Shown: positions 42,026 to 46,689 of the stretch, piece after piece
How the letters are laid out: every line of letters begins with the position of its first letter
Position numbering within the stretch: position 1 is the first letter of the stretch
Source of the DNA: Mangrovactinospora gilvigrisea
GTDB taxonomy: Bacteria > Actinomycetota > Actinomycetes > Streptomycetales > Streptomycetaceae
Direction of reading: 5' to 3'
Length of the DNA stretch: 46,689 nt
Assembly: GCF_001879105.1 (NCBI RefSeq)
Contig: NZ_MLCF01000120.1
Coordinates: forward strand, 1-46,689
The notes under the pieces: model-generated
Seen by the model: only the letters and a program-made list of their open reading frames with translations
Told to the model about the DNA's origin: nothing
Database searches by the model: none
Program-made: the position numbers and the translations under genes

Positions 42026-42564
42026 GACGACCGAGGCCGATGAGACCGGTGCGCTTTCCCGGGCAGCCGCCGGAGGCGCCGCCGCCCGGCTCCAGCCGCG
42101 CCGCCCGCAACCTCAAGTGGCTGCTCGCCAACCTGGTCTCCGAGGTCGAGGGGATCCGCCAGGTGGTGGTGGTCTCGGCGGACGGGCTGCTGCTCGCCTC
42201 CAGCGGCCCCGGCGCGCCCGAGCCGGCCCCCTCCGGCCGGCGGCAGCCCGCCCGGGTGGGCGCCGGCGTCCACGAGGCCGGGCTGGCCACCGTGGTCTCC
42301 GGCGTGGTGAGCCTCGCCTCCGGCGCCGCCGGCCTGCTCGACCAGGGCGAGATGCGCCAGACCGTGATCGCGATGGACCGCGGGCACCTGTTCGTGATGT
42401 CCATCAGCGACGGCTCCTGCCTGGGCGTGCACGCCGCCGAGGAGTGCGACCTCGGCGTCGTCGGCTACCAGATGGCCGTCTTCGTGGAGCGGGCCGGCCA
42501 TGTGCTCACCCCGGAGCTGCGCACCGAGCTGCGCGCCTCGCTGGCCACCACGGGAGCGGGGTGA
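42022..42564 (+). CDS. cvnB: Conservon protein CvnB, roadblock/LC7 domain
   Basis: The 180-residue protein has a Roadblock/LC7 domain (about 28-150): LKWLLANLVSEVEGIRQVVVVSADGLLLASS, then SLASGAAGLLDQGEMRQTVIAMDRGHLFVMSISDGSCLGV. In conservons CvnB acts as a GTPase-activating or scaffolding partner of CvnD. The N-terminal 25 residues are basic and Pro-rich. The ATG overlaps the cvnA stop (ATGA) and has GAGGGGG upstream; the stop overlaps the cvnC start. Confidence 0.92.
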   Translation: MRRPRPMRPVRFPGQPPEAPPPGSSRAARNLKWLLANLVSEVEGIRQVVVVSADGLLLASSGPGAPEPAPSGRRQPARVGAGVHEAGLATVVSGVVSLASGAAGLLDQGEMRQTVIAMDRGHLFVMSISDGSCLGVHAAEECDLGVVGYQMAVFVERAGHVLTPELRTELRASLATTGAG

Positions 42565-42959
42565 ACGCCATGGGCGCCGGCACGGCGGCGGCGGACGGGG
42601 GAGGACGCGGCGGCTCCGCCCGCGTCCGCCCGTACACCATCACCGGCGGGCGCACCCGCGTGCACCGCGAACTCAATGTGGAGACGCTGGTCTCCGTGCT
42701 CACCGGCGGGCCCTCGGTGCGGCGGCTGCGCACCCGGCCGGAGCTCGCCGCGATCTGCGAACTCTGCGTCCGGCCGCACTCGGTGGCCGAGGTCTCCGCG
42801 CTGATCAGGGTGCCGCTCGGGGTCGCCCGGGTGCTCATCGGCGACCTCGTCGACCAGGGCCGGCTGCGCGTCCACGGCCTCGGCCCGGACGCCGACCCGA
42901 ACGGCAGCCCCGACAAGGTGCTGCTGGAGCGGGTCCTGGGCGGTCTGCGGAGGCTGTGA
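42561..42959 (+). CDS. cvnC: Conservon protein CvnC, DUF742
   Basis: The 132-residue protein has the DUF742 core: VRPYTITGGRTRVHRELNVETLV, then LAAICELCVRPHSVAEVSALIRVPLGVARVLIGDLVDQGRLRVH, a winged-helix-like segment. Its biochemical role is unknown; it belongs to the CvnA-D complex. The GTG at 42561 overlaps the cvnB stop; the ATG three codons later (42570) is an alternative. Confidence 0.92.
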   Translation: MNAMGAGTAAADGGGRGGSARVRPYTITGGRTRVHRELNVETLVSVLTGGPSVRRLRTRPELAAICELCVRPHSVAEVSALIRVPLGVARVLIGDLVDQGRLRVHGLGPDADPNGSPDKVLLERVLGGLRRL

Positions 42960-43079
42960 CGCACCGTCACCGCCCGCGGCGGGCACGTCCCCGCCCCGCC
43001 CCGCGCACGTGCAGCACACCGCACCACCCACGGAAACCACGGAACCCTCTTGACCCACCGGAAGGGGTCGACCGCTGCG

Positions 43080-43667
43080 ATGAGCATGACGGACACCGGG
43101 ACCGCGAGGCCCGGGCCGGGCGGGCCCGCCATCTCCACCAAGATCGTGGTGGCGGGCGGCTTCGGCGTCGGCAAGACGACATTCGTGGGAGCGGTCTCCG
43201 AGATCGCCCCGCTCACCACCGAGGCCGTGATGACGCAGGCGAGCGCCGCCGTCGACGACCTCTCGGCGACCCCCAACAAGATAACGACCACCGTGGCCAT
43301 GGACTTCGGGCGCCGCACCCTCGAGTCCGACCTGGTGCTCTATCTCTTCGGCACCCCGGGGCAGGCGCGCTTCTGGTTCATGTGGGACGACATCGTGCGT
43401 GGCGCGATCGGCGCCGTGGTGCTGGTCGACACCCGCAGGCTGGACGACTGCTTCGCACCCATCGACTACTTCGAGGCGTGCGGGCTGCCGTTCGTGATCG
43501 CCGTCAACCGCTTCGACGGGGCGCCGCAGCACAGCCTGCTGGACGTCCGCGAGGCGCTGGCGCTCTCGGAGAACGTTCCGGTCGTCTCCTGCGACGCCCG
43601 CCACCGCCACTCGGTGGTCGAGTCGTTGATGACGCTGGTGATGCACGCGCTGTCGGCCCGGGCATAA
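43080..43667 (+). CDS. cvnD: Conservon small GTPase CvnD
   Basis: The 195-residue protein is a Ras-like bacterial GTPase. The P loop GGFGVGKTT spans residues 26-34, switch II is FGTPGQARFWFMWDD, and the guanine-binding motif reads NRFD instead of NKxD, which is common in this family. The ATG at 43080 has GAAGGGG 12 bases upstream; TTG 43050 and ATG 43086 are other in-frame starts. It follows cvnC by 120 bases and completes the A-B-C-D set. Confidence 0.93.
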   Translation: MSMTDTGTARPGPGGPAISTKIVVAGGFGVGKTTFVGAVSEIAPLTTEAVMTQASAAVDDLSATPNKITTTVAMDFGRRTLESDLVLYLFGTPGQARFWFMWDDIVRGAIGAVVLVDTRRLDDCFAPIDYFEACGLPFVIAVNRFDGAPQHSLLDVREALALSENVPVVSCDARHRHSVVESLMTLVMHALSARA

Positions 43668-43776
43668 GGCGCAACTCGGGTCAGACCGAACCCGGCTCCC
43701 CCGGAAGCCTGTTCGCACTTGCCGCTGCACGGGACTATGCACACGTCAACCGCACGCGCAGCGCGGCGCGAACCCG

Positions 43777-43782
43777 TAGGGT
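43777..43782 (+). promoter_or_regulatory. Possible -10 box for a leaderless monooxygenase transcript
   Basis: TAGGGT lies 7 bases before the GTG at 43790, so the mRNA could start at the start codon itself. No clear -35 box is seen. The 122-base gap between cvnD and this gene shows no strong terminator. Confidence 0.35.
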
Positions 43783-43789
43783 GGAAGGC

Positions 43790-45055
43790 GTGACGGGCAC
43801 AATGCTGATTGTCGGAGCGGGCCAATCCGGGCTCCAGCTTGCGCTGGGCCTCCAGGCGCAGGGGCGTGAGATCACCCTGGTGACCAACCGCAGCGCCGCG
43901 GACATCCGCGGCGGGCGGGTGCTGTCCACCCAGGCGATGTTCCACACCTCCCTCCAGATCGAGCGCGATCTGGGGCTCAACGCCTGGGAGGAGGAGACCC
44001 CCCGGATCGCCGGCCTCGGCATCAGCGTCGCCGCGCCGGAGGGTCTGGATCCGGCCATCGACTTCCTGGGCACGCTCGACGGCTACGCCCAATCCGTCGA
44101 CCAGCGGATGAAGTTCGCCGGCTGGCTGGAGACGTTCGAGGAGCGCGGCGGCCGGGTGCTCGTCCAGCACGCCGACCTCGACACCCTCGACCGGCTCTCC
44201 GCCGGCCACGACCTGGTGATCGCCGCCACCGGCCGCGGCGACCTCGGCCGGCTCTTCCCCGTCGACCCGTCCCGCTCCCCCTACGGCGAGCCGCAGCGCG
44301 CGCTGGCCGTCGCCTATGTGCACGGCGGCCGGCTGCGCGACGGCGACGGCGGCCGCCCGGCGATCCACTGCAATCTGCTCCCCGGCGCCGGCGAGCTCTT
44401 CGCGATCCCCGCCCGCACCCTCTCCGGGCCGTGCGACATCCTGTTCATCGAGGCGGTCCCGGGCGGCCCGCTCGACGTCTTCGGCGACGTCCGCGACCCC
44501 GACCGCTTCCTGGAGCTGATGCTCGAGAAGGTGCGGCAGTTCGCGCCGTGGGAGTACGACCGGTTCAAGGACGCCGAGCTGACGGACGAGCAGGCCTTCC
44601 TCTCCGGCCGCGTCACCCCGGCCGTCCGCCGCGCCGCCGCCGAGCTGCCCTCCGGTGTCCCGGTGCTGGGCGCCGCCGACGCCGTCGTCTCCAACGACCC
44701 GATCACCGGCCAGGGCGCCGGCGCCGCGGCCCGCTGCGGCGCGCACTACCTGCACGCCCTGGTGCAGCGCGGCGACCGCCCCTACGACCAGGCCTTCCTC
44801 CAGGGCGTCTTCGACCGCTACTGGACGGAGCACGCCCAGCACGTCACCAAGTGGTCGAACGGCCTGCTCATGCCGCCGCCTGAGCACATCGTCAAGCTCT
44901 TCGCGGCCGCCGAGCGGCTGGAGCCCGTCGCCGACCGGATCGCCAACGCGTTCGACGACCCGTCGGACCTCGAGGAGTTCTGGTACCAGCCGAAGGACGT
45001 GGACGAGTACCTCGGCAAGGTCCGCGCCTCCCTCGGCATCTCCCAGGCGCGCTAG
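43790..45055 (+). CDS. Styrene/indole-monooxygenase-like flavoprotein (StyA type)
   Basis: The 421-residue protein starts with a GxGxxG FAD motif (LIVGAGQSGLQLALGLQAQG) and then follows the StyA pattern: VLSTQAMFHTSLQIERDLGLNAWEEE, RMKFAGWLETFEERGGRV, LVIAATGRGDLGRLFP, and SNDPITGQGAGAAARCGAHYL. Such enzymes are FAD-dependent epoxidases or hydroxylases fed reduced FAD by a separate StyB reductase; none is in the window. The start is either GTG 43790 (fits a leaderless transcript) or ATG 43802. It lies directly after the conservon on the same strand, where other conservons carry a P450 gene. Confidence 0.88.
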   Translation: MTGTMLIVGAGQSGLQLALGLQAQGREITLVTNRSAADIRGGRVLSTQAMFHTSLQIERDLGLNAWEEETPRIAGLGISVAAPEGLDPAIDFLGTLDGYAQSVDQRMKFAGWLETFEERGGRVLVQHADLDTLDRLSAGHDLVIAATGRGDLGRLFPVDPSRSPYGEPQRALAVAYVHGGRLRDGDGGRPAIHCNLLPGAGELFAIPARTLSGPCDILFIEAVPGGPLDVFGDVRDPDRFLELMLEKVRQFAPWEYDRFKDAELTDEQAFLSGRVTPAVRRAAAELPSGVPVLGAADAVVSNDPITGQGAGAAARCGAHYLHALVQRGDRPYDQAFLQGVFDRYWTEHAQHVTKWSNGLLMPPPEHIVKLFAAAERLEPVADRIANAFDDPSDLEEFWYQPKDVDEYLGKVRASLGISQAR

Positions 45056-45060
45056 CGCCG

Positions 45061-45078
45061 GAGCACCGGCCCGTGCTC
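45061..45078. terminator. Hairpin between the convergent monooxygenase and NlpC/P60 genes
   Basis: GAGCAC (45061-45066) and GTGCTC (45073-45078) form a 6-bp stem with a CGGCCC loop, overlapping the NlpC/P60 stop codon. A GGCGCGCTAGCGCC palindrome just upstream covers the monooxygenase stop. Only 21 bases separate the two genes. Confidence 0.55.
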
Positions 45079-46471
45079 ACCCCGCGGTCGGGGACGGCGA
45101 CCCGCTGGGCGTGGGCGACACCGAGCTGCCGCCCGAGGCGGAGGTGGACGTGGACACCGACGCCGAGGGGCCGGGCTTCGCCGAACCGCTCGCGGTGGCC
45201 GTCGGTCTGGGTGTCGGGCTCGGCTTCGCGCTCGTCGACCTCGACTTCGACGGCGACGGCGACGGCTTCGGGTGCGAGGGCGAGCCGCCGCCGGAGCCGC
45301 CGCTCGAAGCCCCGGTGGTGCCCATCGAGGCGCCGGTGAACCCTATCCCCGACGCGCCCGAGGCCGCGGCGCCGCCCGGCACCCGGTAGCCGTTGTCCAC
45401 CGACGGCGCCAGCGGGTCGGGCCGCACCACGCCCTTGATCGGCATCGACGCCATGTCGGCGATCTTGATGACGGTGCCCGGCCGCGGCGCCTCGATGATC
45501 AGCCCGTTGCCGATGTACATCGCCACATGGCTGGCGTCCGCGAAGTAGACCACCAGGTCGCCCGGCCGGATCCGGTCGAGCGGCACCCGGGTGAGCTGCG
45601 CCCACTGCTGCTGGCTGGTCCGCGGGATGGCCACCCCGGCGTGCGCCCACGCCTGCGAGGTGAGCCCGGAGCAGTCGAACGCGCCCGGCCCGTCGCCGCC
45701 CCACAGGTACGGCTTGCCGAGCTGCCCGAACGCCCACTCCAGCGCCGCCTTCCCGGCCGCCGAGGGGTAGCGCTCGCCCCGGCCCAGCTTCCCGGAGTGC
45801 AGCAGCGCCAGCTGCGCCGCGTTGATCTGCTGCTGCTCCAGCTTGAGCAGCTGGTCCAGCTGAGCGCCCGTCAGCGACATGATGATGCCCTGCACGGCGG
45901 CCAGCTGCTTCTGGACGTCGGCCGCGGCCTTCTTCTGCTGCGCGGCGAGCTTCTTGGCCTGCGCGACGGCCTGGTCGGACTTGGCCTTCAGCGCCTTCAG
46001 CCGGGCCTGTTGGCCCTCCAGGTCGGTGAGCACCCCGGCCTGACGGCCGGCGGCCTGCTTCAGCGCCTGGCCGACGTCGAGGGTGTCCTGCGGGTCCTTC
46101 CCGGCGAGCAGGTCCGCGAGCCCGCCGGTGCCGGCCTCCCGGTACTGCTCCCGGGCCAGCGCCCCGGCCTGGTCGTGCTGCGAGGCGAGCTTCGCCCGGG
46201 TGGCCTTGATCTGCGCGGAGAGCGTCCTCTGCTGCTTCTGCAGCGTCTGCTCCTTCACCACCACGGTGTTGTAGGCGTCGGTGGCCGCCTCGGCCTTCCG
46301 GTAGAGGCCCTGCAGCCGGGCGAGGAGGGCGTTCAGGTCGACGGGGGACCCGGCCGACGGCTGGGCGACGGCGGCCGATGCGGACGCGGCCGTCGCCACC
46401 GGCACGGCGAGGGCGGCGCAGGCGGCCAGCGCGACGGCCGCACGGCGGCGTCTGGTCCCGAGTCCCGACAT
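45077..46471 (-). CDS. Secreted NlpC/P60 peptidoglycan endopeptidase, RipA-like
   Basis: The 464-residue protein has a signal peptide (basic start LGTRRRRAAVALAACAALAVP, cleavage likely near ASASA), a long coiled coil (about 45-220, rich in Lys, Gln and Ala) and a C-terminal NlpC/P60 domain with Cys267 (DCSGLTSQAW) and His315 (SHVAMYIG). It should cut stem peptides of peptidoglycan, with the coiled coil blocking the active site until needed, as in RipA. After the catalytic domain comes a Ser/Pro/Thr/Lys-rich tail of about 110 residues, which is unusual. I chose the ATG at 46469-46471 because of its GGGAGGGG ribosome-binding site; the open frame extends upstream. Confidence 0.92.
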   Translation of the reverse strand: MSGLGTRRRRAAVALAACAALAVPVATAASASAAVAQPSAGSPVDLNALLARLQGLYRKAEAATDAYNTVVVKEQTLQKQQRTLSAQIKATRAKLASQHDQAGALAREQYREAGTGGLADLLAGKDPQDTLDVGQALKQAAGRQAGVLTDLEGQQARLKALKAKSDQAVAQAKKLAAQQKKAAADVQKQLAAVQGIIMSLTGAQLDQLLKLEQQQINAAQLALLHSGKLGRGERYPSAAGKAALEWAFGQLGKPYLWGGDGPGAFDCSGLTSQAWAHAGVAIPRTSQQQWAQLTRVPLDRIRPGDLVVYFADASHVAMYIGNGLIIEAPRPGTVIKIADMASMPIKGVVRPDPLAPSVDNGYRVPGGAAASGASGIGFTGASMGTTGASSGGSGGGSPSHPKPSPSPSKSRSTSAKPSPTPRPTATASGSAKPGPSASVSTSTSASGGSSVSPTPSGSPSPTAG

Positions 46472-46689
46472 CAGCAACCCCTCCCGACGGCCCTGGCCCT
46501 GACACAACGTCATCGACAATGCCCCTACCCACCGGTATCGGCAAGAGCCCCGGTTCCCCTTTCCTCCCGAATGCGCAACGGAATTCATCCGTACGGCAGC
46601 CAACGCCGCCCGCCCCGCACCCTTCCCGCACCCGCCCCGCAACCGTCCCGCGCCCGCCCCGACGCGTCGGCCCCCGACGTCCGGAGCAC
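46472..46689. other. Upstream region of the NlpC/P60 gene, no gene supported
   Basis: A possible minus-strand promoter is TTGCCG followed after 17 bases by CATTGT, about 55-85 bases before the start. G-rich stretches (GGGGAACC, GGGTAGGGG on the minus strand) recall parts of the c-di-AMP (ydaO) riboswitch that precedes similar genes in streptomycetes, but other conserved parts are missing. Nothing else is seen to the right edge. Confidence 0.35.

Noticed and set aside
46490..46620. Possible c-di-AMP (ydaO) riboswitch ahead of the NlpC/P60 gene
   Set aside because: GGGGAACC and GGGTAGGGG pieces are present, but the other conserved segments, including the 3' CAGCTAACC-like part, are missing. 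A covariance-model search (RF00379) would decide.
1..46689. CRISPR arrays, tRNA or rRNA genes
   Set aside because: No regularly spaced repeats and no tRNA- or rRNA-like sequence were seen on either strand by eye; a tRNAscan and CRISPR search would confirm.

Overview
The window looks like chromosomal DNA of a streptomycete. GC content is very high with strongly GC-biased third codon positions, GTG and TTG starts are frequent, and the gene content is typical of the group: the fused actinobacterial 2-oxoglutarate decarboxylase/dehydrogenase Kgd, a 388-residue class-I xylose isomerase, a CvnA-CvnB-CvnC-CvnD conservon, a PiT phosphate transporter behind a PhoP-type direct repeat, and a RipA-like NlpC/P60 hydrolase. 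All calls are from reading the sequence; no database search was run.

Layout. 1-6.3 kb: kgd and a two-component system, all on the minus strand. 6.4-9.3 kb: a plus-strand NAD-dependent epimerase-like gene convergent with a spermidine-synthase-like gene; the short gap between them holds two palindromes and a complete IS481-family element (7478-8545) with a 6-bp CTAG-centred target duplication. 9.3-18.5 kb: sugar catabolism. Two secreted glycosidases (one a GH29 alpha-L-fucosidase) lie downstream of xylA. xylA diverges from xylB across a candidate operator. gntK diverges from an FCD-type GntR regulator across two related operator-like sites. A ROK repressor is translationally coupled to the GntR gene.

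18.6-33.6 kb: an exopolysaccharide region. It holds a GT4 glycosyltransferase, a possible 31-codon small ORF, a G-rich leader with a canonical G-quadruplex motif, and then a tightly coupled operon: polyprenyl-phosphate sugar transferase, one 1217-residue protein joining a Wzy/O-antigen-ligase-like polymerase to a MurJ/Wzx-like flippase, a NodB deacetylase, a second GT4 enzyme, a Wzz-like co-polymerase and a CelD/FemAB-like acyltransferase. A strong terminator closes it. A membrane-anchored GH26-like glycosidase faces the operon, and a divergent ATP-grasp enzyme and a flavoprotein follow. Together they could start, extend, flip, polymerise, decorate and trim one cell-surface glycan.

33.6-40.1 kb: an MFS exporter, a YhgE/Pip-type membrane protein coupled to an ABC ATPase-like protein lacking the Walker A lysine, a divergent MarR regulator, a phosphate transporter with a small membrane protein, and a PP2C-like phosphatase. 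40.2-46.5 kb: a conservon, a styrene/indole-monooxygenase-like flavoprotein next to it, and a convergent secreted NlpC/P60 endopeptidase.

The most unusual items are the polymerase-flippase fusion, the G-quadruplex leader in front of that operon, the degenerate ABC/Pip pair, the conservon with a soluble kinase and a flavin monooxygenase neighbour, and the IS whose transposase stop codon lies in target DNA.
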